Origin: Desulforamulus aquiferis
GTDB lineage: Bacteria > Bacillota > Desulfotomaculia > Desulfotomaculales > Desulfotomaculaceae
DNA: 50,837 nucleotides
NCBI GenBank assembly: GCA_004143605.1
Contig: AWVY01000040.1
Span: forward strand, 25,597-76,433
Direction of reading: 5' to 3'
Below are positions 22,081-32,294 of this stretch, piece after piece. Each line of letters begins with the position of its first letter. The first letter of the stretch is position 1. A program made the translations under genes and the position numbers. The notes under the pieces are model-generated. The model was not told the origin of the DNA. It searched no databases and saw only the letters and a list, made by a program, of their open reading frames with translations.

Positions 22081-23054
22081 CTATTCTAAAGTCAGATTTA
22101 CTTTATCATTTTCAACGGTAACATCAATGAAGCCCTTGCCAGTGATATAAAGGCCGGGGGTAACGGGAACTACCTTTTCAACGGCTTCACCCTTGGCTAA
22201 TTTAACAGCATTGATTACACCCACTGAACCCATTTTGTCTGGGTATTGCACAACAACTGCCTTAAAGGCATTGTCCTGATCCACAGACTTTCTGGCTTCT
22301 TCCAGCCCATCAAAACCAACCACAATTGCTTTGGAACCCCTCTCGGCAATAGCTGCGGTTGCTGCGATAGCCATGTCATCACCAAAGCCAAAGATACCGA
22401 CAAGGCCAGGCTTGCTTGTTAACATATCTTCGGAAGCAGTTTTAGCCTCTTCCTGGTACGTCCGGGCAATTCAGTAACGATATTTAAACCTTCATGGGTA
22501 GCGGCAGTTTTCTTGAAGCCGTCGATACGGTCCCTAACTGACTGAACTTCAGGATAAGTGATCAGTCCCACTTCCCCTTTACCTTCAAGGTATTGGGCCA
22601 TGGCTTCTGCGGCGATCATACCACCGCTAAAGTTATCGGTGGCGATGTGGGAGTCAACTTCAACACCATTAGCTTTAATATCAACTGTAACAACAGGGAT
22701 GTTTGCTTCCTTGGCCTTCATAATTGCGCCCTTAACTCCATCTGAGTCAACAGGGGTAATGATAATGGCATCTACACCCTTGTTGATAAAGTCTTCAATG
22801 GCAGAAATTTGTCTGTTTAGATCTTGGTCAGCCACTGCAATGTCAATTTGTACATTTTGATTCTTAGCTTCTTCTTCTAATGCATTTTTAATAGAAACAT
22901 AGAATGGGTGGGATTGGGTCAAAATTGATGCACCGATTTTGATAGTCTTTTCTTCGGGGTTGTCCTTTCCTTCTTCCTTTGGAGCTCCTCCACAACCCGC
23001 CAGGGAGCCTACCAACAACATTGAAATCAGAACTAAAGCCAACAATCTCCTCAC
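22081..23054 (-). CDS. Sugar ABC transporter substrate-binding lipoprotein, RbsB type (frame-broken)
   Basis: About 324-residue periplasmic-binding-protein fold, exported and lipid-anchored. Signal peptide and lipobox: RRLLALVLISMLLVGSLAGC, with acylated Cys in LAGC. Then TIKIGASILTQSHPFYVSIK, DQDLNRQISAIEDFINKGVD and AIIITPVDSDG, the typical type I fold, with MAIAATAAIAERG in the second lobe. One break near 22458. The GTG start at 23054 is preceded by GGAGGG. First gene of the operon, directly behind a good promoter; sugar identity is inferred from the downstream kinases. Confidence 0.9.
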
Positions 23055-23094
23055 TAAAAACCCTCCTCTATTTTTATAGGTTTTAACTATCCCC

Positions 23095-23123
23095 ATTATA
23101 CCCACAACTGGTACGGCTGTCCA
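23095..23123 (-). promoter_or_regulatory. Sigma-A promoter of the sugar operon
   Basis: On the minus strand, -35 TGGACA (23118-23123) and -10 TATAAT (23095-23100) are separated by exactly 17 bases, upstream of the binding-protein GTG. Just beyond the -35 lies the palindrome TTAATTAATTAA, a possible regulator site. Confidence 0.75.
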
Positions 23124-23171
23124 TATATGTTAATTAATTAAGTTATTACATTTTTTATGCAAATAACCTAA

Positions 23172-23220
23172 AACAAGCTGCCCCTTTATGTGATATGCAC
23201 ACATAAAGGGGCAGCTTGTT
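23172..23220 (-). terminator. Strong terminator after the MFS gene
   Basis: Perfect 21-base arms (23172-23192 and 23200-23220) with a 7-base loop; on the minus strand the stem ends in TTTT. It lies 57 bases past the MFS stop and just upstream of the sugar operon promoter, insulating the two. Confidence 0.8.
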
Positions 23221-23276
23221 CTGATGCCGCTGCTGTTTTACCTGCCTCTATAGCAATGAATTGGGGTCAGCTTATT

Positions 23277-24680
23277 TTATCTTACCCCTTGTTGTTCCTT
23301 ATTTAATTTAATTACATTGCCCCGGGCTAGGGAAGCAAATATTCCGCCAAAGCAAATAATTGTAAATACAATAAAGGAAATCCTTGTTCCCCTCAAAATT
23401 AGGTCTGCATAGGCGGGACTGAGATCAACATGTCCGGCATAAAGGGCCAGTATCATAGTAACTATGGCCATACTAACCGCCTGGCCCGTCAGCCTCATGG
23501 TACCCAGGGTAGAAGACGCTACACCATAATACCTTTTCTCTACCGAGGCCATAACAGCGTTGCTATTGGGTGAGGAAAACAGGGCAAAGCCAACACCCAG
23601 GAGGGACAGATTGATTATAATTATCCAAAGGTCTGTATGACCATTTATAAAACAAAGGAAAAACAAGCCCACGGTAGTAAGGATCATGCCCCAGGACGCA
23701 ACCTTCCTTGGCTCAACATGGTCCGATAGCTTGCCGGCAAAGGGTGACAGCAAAGCCATAAGAATAGGCTGGGAAAGAAGTATTAACCCCGCCATCTGGG
23801 AATCATACCCCTTGATCACCTGCAGGTAAACAGAAAGCAAAAAACCCACTGCAAAGGTGGCACTATAGTTTATTAGGGCCGCTAGATTGGAGAAGGCAAA
23901 AGTAACGTTCTTACTGAAGAGGGCAAGATTAAGTATCGGCTCCTTGATTTTCATTTCATACCTGATAAACATAACAAAGATAATCAAACCAAGCACCAGT
24001 ATGTATCTTGCCCATTCAACGTTGGTTATTGAAGAAACACCATATAGGAAGGCTATTAAACCAACGGAATATAGTGCAGAACCCACCAAATCGAATTTTT
24101 CACCTTTTGCTCCAGCCCACTCACCCTTCAATTTGCTTACTGCCATTACCAAAACTACCAGTGCAATTATGGCACTTAAAAAGAAAATTGATCGCCATCC
24201 AAATTGGTGATTCAAGGTGCCTCCCAATACTGGTCCTAAGGACAAACCAACATATACTGTAGCAACATTAATCCCTAAGACCTTTCCCCTTTCCTGGGGC
24301 GGGTATACTGAAGTTAATATGGCCATGCCAGTCCCAAAAATCATAGCACTTCCCACTCCCTGGAGGAGCCTGAAGAAAATCATTAACTCTACGGAACCCA
24401 TTAGTCCACAAAGTCCTGACGAAAAGGCAAAAATAGCTATCCCCGAGATAAATACCTTTTTTCTACCAATAATATCTGCAAGCCTGCCAAAGGGCACTAA
24501 AAAAGCAGCTGAAGCCAGAATATAACTACTTACAATCCAGCTCAACATAAAAGTGCCGGTGTCAAATGTCTCTCCAATGGACGGTATAGCTAAATTAATG
24601 GCACTACCCATGAAAGGCGTAAGAAAAGAAGCCATCATAGCCACGATCAATGCATACTTTTTAAGTCCTTGATCACTCAA
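23277..24680 (-). CDS. MFS transporter, DHA2 (14-TM) multidrug type
   Basis: Intact, about 467 residues with 14 predicted spans, of the EmrB/QacA-like drug:proton antiporter group. Seen: MASFLTPFMGSAINLAIPSI at TM1 and FGRLADIIGRKKVFISGIAI, the conserved loop between TM2 and TM3; motif C region GLSLGPVLGGTLNHQFGWR. Likely exports a drug or metabolite by proton antiport. A TTG at 24704 opens the frame, but the TTG at 24680 (MSDQGLKKYALIV) has GAGGGG ten bases upstream and is preferred. Single gene. Confidence 0.9.
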   Translation of the reverse strand: MSDQGLKKYALIVAMMASFLTPFMGSAINLAIPSIGETFDTGTFMLSWIVSSYILASAAFLVPFGRLADIIGRKKVFISGIAIFAFSSGLCGLMGSVELMIFFRLLQGVGSAMIFGTGMAILTSVYPPQERGKVLGINVATVYVGLSLGPVLGGTLNHQFGWRSIFFLSAIIALVVLVMAVSKLKGEWAGAKGEKFDLVGSALYSVGLIAFLYGVSSITNVEWARYILVLGLIIFVMFIRYEMKIKEPILNLALFSKNVTFAFSNLAALINYSATFAVGFLLSVYLQVIKGYDSQMAGLILLSQPILMALLSPFAGKLSDHVEPRKVASWGMILTTVGLFFLCFINGHTDLWIIIINLSLLGVGFALFSSPNSNAVMASVEKRYYGVASSTLGTMRLTGQAVSMAIVTMILALYAGHVDLSPAYADLILRGTRISFIVFTIICFGGIFASLARGNVIKLNKEQQGVR

Positions 24681-24704
24681 TTTGTCATTACCCCTCTTAA
24701 CCAA

Positions 24705-25023
24705 AAATTTTTGCCGTGTATAAATACTACACTACTTCTTTCAAATTATCATACTCCTATTTTTTATATAAGCTATAGCATAGTATATATACAAAAAAAC
24801 ATTTAGCTCAAATTACCTAGTGAATGATTAACCATCATAGCATTGTCATAATGTCCATTTTTAGTCAGGGCTTGTTGAATATGTTCCTTTTTTAAGCATG
24901 CTAATGTTCAATTTTGAGATCTATCTTTAAAAAAATAGATAAAGTTAATGTTTTTGAATATTTTTAATATTGGTACCATTATTGCATGTTTATTTTTTAT
25001 AAACTTAGAGAGGGGAAATTCAC
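24705..25023. promoter_or_regulatory. Divergent intergenic region with promoter of the DUF4242 gene
   Basis: AT-rich gap of about 320 bases. On the plus strand, TTGAAT and CATTAT spaced 17 bases near 24952-24980 form a plausible sigma-A promoter, followed by the AGAGGGG ribosome site of the gene at 25024. I see no other element; the minus-strand promoter of the MFS gene must lie here too but is not distinct. Confidence 0.45.
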
Positions 25024-25296
25024 ATGCCAAAATACGTCATTGAAAGAGAAATTCCCGGAGCCGGCAACTTAACCAACCAGGAGCTTCAAGCTATTTCACA
25101 AAAGTCCTGCGGCGTTCTAAACCAATTAGGCCCGGAAATACAGTGGGTCCAGAGCTATGTTACCGATAATAAAATATATTGTGTTTACATTGCCCCCAAT
25201 GAAGAAATGGTTAAGGAACACGCCAACAAAGGCGGCTTCCCTGCCAATTCAGTATCAGAGGTTAAACGGATCATTGATCCTACCACCGCTGAGTAA
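25024..25296 (+). CDS. DUF4242 (SCO4226-like) small protein
   Basis: Intact 90-residue protein of the DUF4242 family, one member of which (SCO4226) is known to bind nickel. Seen: KYVIEREIPGAGNLTNQELQ, SCGVLNQLGPEIQWVQSYVT, DNKIYCVYIAPNEEMVKEHA. A ferredoxin-like alpha/beta fold of full length. Ligand and role here are unknown. AGAGGGG is placed eight bases before the ATG. Single gene with its own terminator. Confidence 0.85.
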   Translation: MPKYVIEREIPGAGNLTNQELQAISQKSCGVLNQLGPEIQWVQSYVTDNKIYCVYIAPNEEMVKEHANKGGFPANSVSEVKRIIDPTTAE

Positions 25297-25313
25297 TATT
25301 TACATAGAAAAAC

Positions 25314-25343
25314 GACCCCGTCGATTTACTGATCGATGGGGCT
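25314..25343 (+). terminator. Terminator of the DUF4242 gene
   Basis: Arms CCCCGTCGAT and ATCGATGGGG (one G-T pair), followed by CTCTTTATTTT. Confidence 0.8.
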
Positions 25344-25442
25344 CTTTATTTTGTGCTTTTTTATCCTATGACACGAATATCTGCAATAAAAAGGTGTAAA
25401 ATGTATTCATGTAAAAATTCTTCTTAATTATGGAGGTATATT

Positions 25443-25943
25443 ATGGATATCATTCTTACCCGTAGAAGCATTAGAAAATATACCGGGGAACAAATACCCG
25501 AACCCCTGATAAAGGACTTGCTGGCTGCCGCCATGAGCGCACCCTCCGCCCAAAACCAGCAGCCCTGGCAATTTGTGGTGGTCAACCAACCTGAGCTCCT
25601 TAAAGAATTATCTAAATGCTCCCCCTATGCACAAATGGTTGACAAAGCACCTCTGGTTATTGTGGTTTGTGGTGATACCCATTTAGAACAGGCCAAGGGT
25701 TTTTGGGTTCAGGATTGCTCCGCTGCTACACAGAATATCCTCTTAGCGGCTAATCAAAGGGGTTTGGGCGCAGTTTGGGTAGGCCTATACCCGCGGGAAG
25801 AAAGGGTCGACATAGTTCGCAACATACTAGGTATGCCGGACCATATCATCCCCCTGGCACTAATCCCCATAGGCCACCCCGCAGAAGCAAAGGAGCCGGC
25901 AAATCGTTACAACCCTGCTAAGGTGCATTATAATAAGTGGTAG
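25443..25943 (+). CDS. Nitroreductase-family flavoprotein
   Basis: Intact 166-residue FMN-binding NAD(P)H oxidoreductase. Seen: ILTRRSIRKYTGEQIPE, the flavin-binding AAAMSAPSAQNQQPWQFVVV, and the late GLGAVWVGLYPREERV then ALIPIGHPAE. Compact single-domain form, typical of clostridial nitroreductases that reduce quinones, nitro compounds or flavins; physiological substrate unknown. GGAGG precedes the ATG. Alone, convergent with a small membrane-protein gene. Confidence 0.92.
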   Translation: MDIILTRRSIRKYTGEQIPEPLIKDLLAAAMSAPSAQNQQPWQFVVVNQPELLKELSKCSPYAQMVDKAPLVIVVCGDTHLEQAKGFWVQDCSAATQNILLAANQRGLGAVWVGLYPREERVDIVRNILGMPDHIIPLALIPIGHPAEAKEPANRYNPAKVHYNKW

Positions 25944-25957
25944 GTTATAATTTTGCG

Positions 25958-26004
25958 AAAAACAGCCGAAGAATGGAATTAATCCAATTTCTCCGGCTGT
26001 TTTA
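25958..26004. terminator. Bidirectional terminator
   Basis: Arms AAACAGCCG and CGGCTGTTT with further pairing inside, between the convergent nitroreductase and small membrane-protein genes; the right arm overlaps the stop codon of the latter. Confidence 0.75.
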
Positions 26005-26283
26005 AAGGCAGAAGTTAAAGAGGTTCTTTAGCAAGTTAAATAATAATGGGGATAATATTAAAAAGATAAAAATCATTATAATTATAAGACGCAGCTTATG
26101 CCAACCAAGCAGCCTTATGCCGCTGGCCAACAAAAACGCTAGACTAAGTAGCCCTGTAAATACTATATCTGAAACATCGTATTCAACATCACCAAATAGA
26201 TAATACTCACTATAAAAAGTTAGCAAAACTCCAAGGAATAGAAATAATATTGCAAAGAGCTTCCTTCCTACTTGTATGGGCAT
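26002..26283 (-). CDS. Small hydrophobic membrane protein, unknown
   Basis: About 93 residues with three likely membrane spans (about 9-27, 40-58 and 66-88 of the chain) and few charged residues. I recognise no family. A GTG twelve bases upstream (26295) could also be the start. It lies just downstream of another small membrane-protein gene and behind the large helicase on the same strand, so it may be part of the same transcription unit; no function can be given. Confidence 0.5.
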   Translation of the reverse strand: MPIQVGRKLFAILFLFLGVLLTFYSEYYLFGDVEYDVSDIVFTGLLSLAFLLASGIRLLGWHKLRLIIIMIFIFLILSPLLFNLLKNLFNFCL

Positions 26284-26376
26284 AATTCTACCCACTAAAG
26301 CCTGGCTTAGTGGTTATCTCTATCCTATGACGATCCATTTCATGTGGTTCCTTCATTTATATCACCATCCATAAAA

Positions 26377-26628
26377 TCAATAGTACTTGGTATAACTAGA
26401 TCTCTTTAATGTGGAATGGTTCATTAACCAATAGATTAACATTCCACCAATAGGCAATACAAAGGAAATGGCTGTCCATAGATAGCGGGAAATCCCTAAA
26501 GCCGGTTCCGACAATTCTTTAGCATCAAAATAAACTTTTATCGTAATAGCTAAATGAGTAGCAATGGCAACTATTGCCCAAAGCCAATAAAGCAAAGCCG
26601 CCGTGACAAGAAATGTTAAACTTCCCAT
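26377..26628 (-). CDS. Small two-span membrane protein, PLDc_N-like
   Basis: Intact 83-residue protein with two or three hydrophobic segments; the stretch ALGISRYLWTAISFVLPIGG followed by YWLMNHSTLK resembles the PLDc_N (phospholipase D N-terminal) membrane domain found alone in many small proteins. Function unknown. GGAGGG lies before the ATG. It begins 45 bases after the helicase stop on the same strand. Confidence 0.6.
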   Translation of the reverse strand: MGSLTFLVTAALLYWLWAIVAIATHLAITIKVYFDAKELSEPALGISRYLWTAISFVLPIGGMLIYWLMNHSTLKRSSYTKYY

Positions 26629-26673
26629 TTTAGAAAATTCCCTCCTTTAGATTTTCTTAATCAATCCCTTGTA

Positions 26674-29600
26674 TTATTTTAACTTACCATCTGTCGATTC
26701 TTTTCTTTGAAAATGTAATTCAGGGAGAACAATTTTTATTTCCTTTTCCTCTGCTTCCTTTAGCCAAAACACAATAAAGTTAACTTTGGCGAATTTGGGC
26801 TCATAACCACTTTTCTGAATTCGTTCCAATTTCTCTACACATTTCTTAGAAAGCCTAAGAACACTTTTCCCCTTGTCTGTAATCCATTCTCCGTCCTTGT
26901 GCCGGAGAGTATCACCACTTCGCATCGTATCTACTACATTTTGACGTCCGATGAAATAATCTAACCATACATCCCGATGACCCAGCTGCATAGCAAGTTT
27001 TCCCGGTAATTCGTACCGTTTCCTGTCATCCAACCTAGTCAAATTTTCCACCTGTATATGATCTAGGTAATGTCCATTTAGGTGTATGGTTAAGTTGCTT
27101 TTTGCTCTGGTCAATGCCACATACAACTGCCTTTTATTCTCCTCAGTGCCTATATCAAAGTTTTCAAGTGAAAGAAAAACATTATCAAATTCTTTGCCTT
27201 TTGCTTTATGAATGGTTGATACAACAATAGTTTCTCTGGATTCCGAATAAAAATCTTCTAGTTTTGATTCCTTAATAAACACTTCAAAATCGCTTAAATA
27301 TTTTCTTTGTTGATAGATTGCTTCAAAGTCCAAGATAATCCTTTTGCAGATATCCAGATTATCACTCTTCCCATACCTTTTTACCAAACTTCTTTTTGCC
27401 ATGTTCCAGATATCATTACTTATAGTTGAAGTTATCGGTTCTATAGATAATTGTTCCAAAAAGAATCGTAATTCCACTAAATCGTATAGATAGAAACCAT
27501 CATTGCTTTGAATCAATCTTGACGATATTCCTTTTTGCAACAACAGGCCCGTCACCTGAAGTGCTTCATCATTTGTATGAGTTAACACACAAGTGCTCCC
27601 TACTAGCTCTGCACTAGAGAGCTCTTCTACAAAAGGAACAAGCAGGTTATTACTTGAGTACCTTACAATCCTAATTTCTCCATTTTCTTGACTATGGGCC
27701 ACAATTTCGTTTTCCTTTAAACGCTTCCGGATGAGGACTGCAAATCTATTAGAAAAGTCAACCAAATTTCTTTTACTACGATAGTTTTCTAACAATTCAT
27801 AATTTGCCGCCTGATTCTCCAGTGTGAATTTTTCCATATATATTGCACTAGAGCCACGAAATTGGAATATGTTTTGATCATCATCACCGACAATAATTAC
27901 CCGCATATCATCATTCTGCGCAATTAAAGCTTGCACCAGGGTAAACACTTCCTGATCCATATCCTGTGCTTCATCAATGACAAGTACAGCCTTCGCAATT
28001 CTACTTGGTTCCACTTCCCCACAATGAATCTTTTCAATGGTATTTTTTATTACATTCTCAAACTTTTCAGCATTACCGATTCTACCAAGCAAATCAAAAC
28101 AATATGAATGGAAGGTCTTGATCTCAATAAAATTAGCGGCACCACCAACTAGTTTTATTAGTCGTTTCTTAAACTCAGTAGCAGCTGCCCGCGAGAAAGT
28201 AAGCATCAATAATTGCTCATGCTTGACATCCTCCATCAATATAGGGGAAGCTAATTTATGAACAAGCACCCTAGTTTTGCCACTTCCCGGTCCCGCTAAG
28301 ACCGTAATATACTTATTTTGATTATCCTTAATAATACTTAACTGTGTTGGTGACAATTCACCAAACAATTTCCTAAATTTTCCAGGACTAATATTTCGCT
28401 GAATTTCAGCTTTTCTACTTCCTTTAAAATACTTTTGCAAAAAGAAGTATAATTCAGGCGAAAGTAGTCTTCTACAAATTGTAGAGCCTCGCGGTAGTTA
28501 TCAACCATCTTTTTGGCATATTCCCCGACAATATGAATCTGTTGGATTTTACTATCATAAAACTGTTTCAGTTTCTGATAATCCTCCACCTTAAATCTTC
28601 TTTTTTTATCTTCCTCTAGCCTTTCGATGGTCATGGGATTATACACTACTAAGAAGCCACCTTCAATTTTTATTGCCTCTATACGAGACAAGTAGAAAAG
28701 TGCATCCTCAATATCTGCAGTGCTAACCTCGATTTTATATAGGTTCATGCTCTCTTCATAGGATTTCTTTAATTCTTTTACCGAGAAGCCTACCAGCACT
28801 TCTTCAGCTTCAACTTCTCCTTTCAACTGACTACTTTGGGAATAAAGATATTCAATTATAAACTTAGCAAGTTCCTGCCTTTTTTCTAATCGCTGTTCAA
28901 GCTTTTCTTTGGGCTCCAAAGTAATTAGTCGTACGTGGTTCTTGGAGTACTCTGAGTTTTTATACTTAATCATCTTTTTGATTGTCCAAAAATTTAGGAT
29001 AATCCGTATCTTCTTAGGCGTTACATTACCACAACCTAACTTTTCAGCTTCTTCATTCAATTCTTTGATATTATAAGTTTCCTCTTGTTCTTCAAAAATC
29101 GTGGCCAGGTATTTTTCAATACTGCTAAAGGATTCAAAAATTTGCAGTGAACGATTTATCTTTTCGCCTTTTTTAATATATGCTGTAAGGTCTTTGGCAT
29201 CTGCCAGAATCCCTTCTTCGCGCAGCAGATTGAGGATACCAATAACCTTTTCCTTTTCAATACCCAGATGGTCAGAAATATAGTCCACCCTCGACTCTGC
29301 GTCCTGGCCCTGATCCTGCGCCTTGCTTTTGCTTCTGCTGGAAATGAGTTTTCTTATGATCCGTGTGGCGCTTTCCTTCTCTTTACTATCAAAAAGTTCT
29401 GAAGCATTTATTCTTTCAATAGCTTCCTGTGCATTTCTGCAAAGGATGCTGTCCGCAAAAACCCTTGGCATATTCTGGCCCCGTCGAATATAACCCGACT
29501 CTTCCAACGCAGAAATTGCAGTTTTACACGCATTTCTATTTCACCAATGCTTTCATCCCAACCTGCCTTCTTGGCAATTTCAAGGGCGGATTGAGAGACA

Positions 29601-31497
29601 GTCATGCGAAAGCGGGTAATATCTTTGATAGCCTTCCAGATTTGCTGGATTTCTTTAATGTTGATTTTTGTCTGATTTAATAGTGCAAAGTGTTTATCTA
29701 AATCATCCTCGCAGTATAAAATATAGCAGTCCGCCGTAATTTGCTCATCCCGTCCGGCTCTGCCCGCTTCTTGGATGTAGTTCTCCAAAGAATCTGATAT
29801 CTCATAATGGATAACCATACCTACATCCTTTTTATCCACGCCCATCCCAAAGGCAGAGGTGGCCACCATGATAGCTACTTCCCCGTCAATAAAAGCATCC
29901 TGGTTTTCAGATTTCTCTTTTTTATCCATTTTTCCATGATAAGGCTTGGCTAGATACCCATCCTTGGTTAGCCTCTCCGCAAGTTCATAGGCTCTCCTTG
30001 TTCTGGAGACATAGACAATGGTGGGGCATACCTTCTGCTCTATTAAATTTCTTAGCGTATTGTACTTTTCTTCCTGATTTGTTTTTTGAATAACCTTGTA
30101 TGTTAAATTAGTTCGGGTAGCATTGGAGCTAAATACCTCTAAATCTATGGACAACTTGTCCTTAAAATAGGCCTGAATATCTTCAATAACCTTTTGCTTG
30201 GCAGTAGCGGTAAAACAGGAAACAGGAATATCTTCTGCTAGATTCTTTTTCTCTCGAATGGCTTTAATAAAGTCGCCAATATACAAATAGTCTACACGGA
30301 AATCCTGCCCCCAGGCAGAAAAACAATGGGCCTCGTCTATGACAAAGCGAACAATCTTTCTGCCCAATAATATATGTTCTATAGATCTTGACCGTAAAGA
30401 CTCCGGGGAGATATATAAAATAGAAGCTGAACCGTCTTCCACTCTTTCAAAAGACTTTGCTCGTTCAATTGGGTCTAGTAAACCATTGATTGTCACTGCT
30501 TCTGTTATCCCTGCTTTTTCCAGGTTGTCCACCTGATCTTTCATCAAAGACTGTAATGGAGAAATGACAACGGTAAGGCCTTTAACATTTTCTCCACTCA
30601 TTAAAGCAGGCACCTGGAAAGTAATTGACTTTCCGCCTCCGGTAGGAAAGATGGCTAGTAGTGACTTATTAGCAATGGCTGCTTTTACAGCATTTTCCTG
30701 AAGTGGTTCCCCTCCATAAGATCTATAGGAATCAAAGCCGAAGAACAGCTTCAACCCCCTGTGCGCATCTAAGGCTTGTTCACAGTAAGAACAGCCTGCA
30801 AGACAAGGACGATTTCGAAGCTCATCCATTATACGTTCACTTCGGGGTAATTCTTTAAAATCCAGGGTGGTGTAACAGAAAGGCGATCCTTCACATTAAT
30901 TACGGCAAGGGCATAAGCCAGTGCAACAGGGTAATTATCTATTGATTTTGTGAAATCGGCATTCTCACAGATCTCTGAAGCAAAATGTTTTTTGATTAAT
31001 GATACCGGATTTTCTACACTTGTCTCATAACCTATGTATTGGAAAAAGGATTGGAATTCTTTTTGATTCCTTAAAAGAGAAAAAAATATTTGTTTTAACG
31101 ATTCATCTAAACTATGGAACGCATTGATTGCGTCTAAGAATATATCTTTAACTTTTTTTGAATCATTAACAGGATTATTCAGCTCATCAGTCTGAAGCTT
31201 TTCATCTTTTACAAGGGCATGGTAGGGCTTCCGTGGAAATAGCAATGCCGATAGGTATAGGGTGTCTATTACATTTTCAGAAGTTAGCCCATAGTCCTCT
31301 AAGGGCTGTTTTATGTATTTTAAGTCATGTTTAATAATGTTATGTCCGCATAAATAGTAGATATCCTTGAGGAAATTAATAAAATTAGGTATTGATTTTG
31401 AATGAAAGACATTTCCGTCATCTGTAATGCCGCCAATATCCAAAACAGCGCCGTTATGTGGTTGTACTTCCAGGTCAATAAAGGCGATGGCTTTCAT
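26674..31497 (-). CDS. Composite DEDDh exonuclease-RecQ-UvrD helicase (about 1,600 residues; frame-broken)
   Basis: Predicted DNA repair or anti-phage enzyme combining a nuclease and two helicases. Residues 1-222: DEDDh exonuclease (FIDLEVQP with D-x-E; CGHNIIKHDLKYI; YHALVKD giving H-x4-D). Next a Cys cluster (CLAGCSYCEQ) and RecQ helicase: Walker A FPTGGGKSITFQ, VIDEAHCFSAWGQDFRVDY, QEAGRAGRDEQ. Then a charged helical linker of about 350 residues, then a UvrD/Rep helicase: AGPGSGKTRVLVHKL, LVIDEAQDMDQEVF, GDDDQNIFQFRGSS, VSTIHKAKGKEFDNVF, YVALTRAKSNLTIHL. Breaks near 29515 and 28435 are single lost bases. At 30829 the exonuclease stop and a RecQ ATG overlap as TAATG: either two coupled genes or one more lost base in a fused gene; restoring a base reads smoothly (PEVNVIMDELRNRPC). 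From memory, fused proteins of this layout exist in other bacteria. Confidence 0.85.
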
Positions 31498-31526
31498 TCT
31501 CTAATAGCTCCTCTATAAGACTGCTT

Positions 31527-31555
31527 ATTGTCGTTATTAGTAGAATATTCGTCAA
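31527..31555 (-). promoter_or_regulatory. Promoter of the composite helicase
   Basis: Minus strand: -35 TTGACG (31550-31555), 17-base spacer, -10 GACAAT (31527-31532), about 30 bases before the start codon at 31497. Confidence 0.55.
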
Positions 31556-31742
31556 ATACACTGGAAAACCCTGCCTTGAAGGTTTGTGTTTTGTTCTCTA
31601 AATCCTATTACAAAAAACAAGGTAAAGCTATTGGAACTTATGTTGGATACCAGCTTTTCTTGGTTACTTTCATACCTTTTCAGAACTATTACTCTACATG
31701 GACTTCAGGTGGGCCCTGCAGACGGAGGTCGGGGAGCACTTT

Positions 31743-31788
31743 GCCGTCAGACTCATACCCATGTTCAAACCCCATAGAGTCTGATGGC
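31743..31788. repeat. Twelve-base-arm hairpin at the edge of the structured region
   Basis: Arms GCCGTCAGACTC and GAGTCTGATGGC (one G-T pair) with a 22-base loop. It lies 3' of the OMEGA-like RNA on the minus strand and could be a subterminal hairpin of the same element's end. Confidence 0.6.
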
Positions 31789-31842
31789 AATGTGCGGCTT
31801 TTTACCAACAGAGTAATGCTTGAGGAGCTGATGCTAAGACCC

Positions 31843-32110
31843 GTAAGCTTGCCGTCCATCAGGCCAGCCCCTGCTGGCTGGTCTTTTGTGTAATGGCTGT
31901 CCTGGTGACTGCCAGTCTCTGCAGATCCTTGGCCGGAACCTCTCCCGCTTCCCCCGCCTCCAGCGGGAAAGGCTCCGGCCTAACGGGGTCATCCTTTTGA
32001 GCGGGGCCGCGAACTTCCCACCGGCTCCTGTGGTCAATCTTGGCGGTCCCACGCCAGTGGGAAGATCGCTCACCTGGCTTCGCAGGTCAACTTGGCCTGC
32101 TGGACCTGGA
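31843..32110 (-). ncRNA. Candidate orphan OMEGA/HEARO-type guide RNA scaffold
   Basis: GC-rich, protein-free stretch whose minus strand folds into consecutive stems: CTTCCCAC/GTGGGAAG (32057-32064 with 32014-32021) enclosing GGCG/CGCC; a two-part stem 31931-31941/31970-31980 enclosing CCCGCT/AGCGGG; and a final GC hairpin (31862-31879). Three short strings match, as I remember it, the scaffold of a well-studied IscB OMEGA RNA: GTTAGGCCGGAG (31973-31984), GGATCTGCAGAG (31917-31928) and GGCAGT (31908-31913), in the same order and similar spacing. No IscB, IsrB or TnpB gene is present in the window, so this would be an orphan, as many HEARO RNAs are. The exact ends are not defined; the guide would lie 5' of the scaffold, above about 32100. 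Not confirmed by any search. Confidence 0.6.
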
Positions 32111-32259
32111 TGCAGTTGCAGGAGTGGGCGGCTGCTAGATCAGTACCGTACTGAATGATATCAGTTGTAATATGCAGGTCTTAACTTATAACAACAGTGA
32201 TTTAACCATACGTTGTATAGATTTAATATCTACTTATCATCCCAACTCTTAAATATATA

Positions 32260-32288
32260 CTGACATTAAAGACCAAAATGGGTATAAT
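32260..32288 (+). promoter_or_regulatory. Sigma-A promoter of the AbiF-type RNA and Abi gene
   Basis: -35 CTGACA (32260-32265), exactly 17 bases, -10 TATAAT (32283-32288). Transcription would start near 32295, at the first base of the structured RNA and 77 bases before the Abi start codon. Confidence 0.8.
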
Positions 32289-32294
32289 ATTAAC

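Noticed and set aside
31690-32150. Group II intron, tmRNA or RNase P RNA
   Set aside because: No reverse transcriptase frame, no domain V-like hairpin, and no conserved strings of tmRNA or RNase P that I know.
31528-32158. Overlapping open frames in the region between the helicase and the Abi gene
   Set aside because: No family resemblance in any frame and no ribosome sites; the region is better explained as structured RNA.
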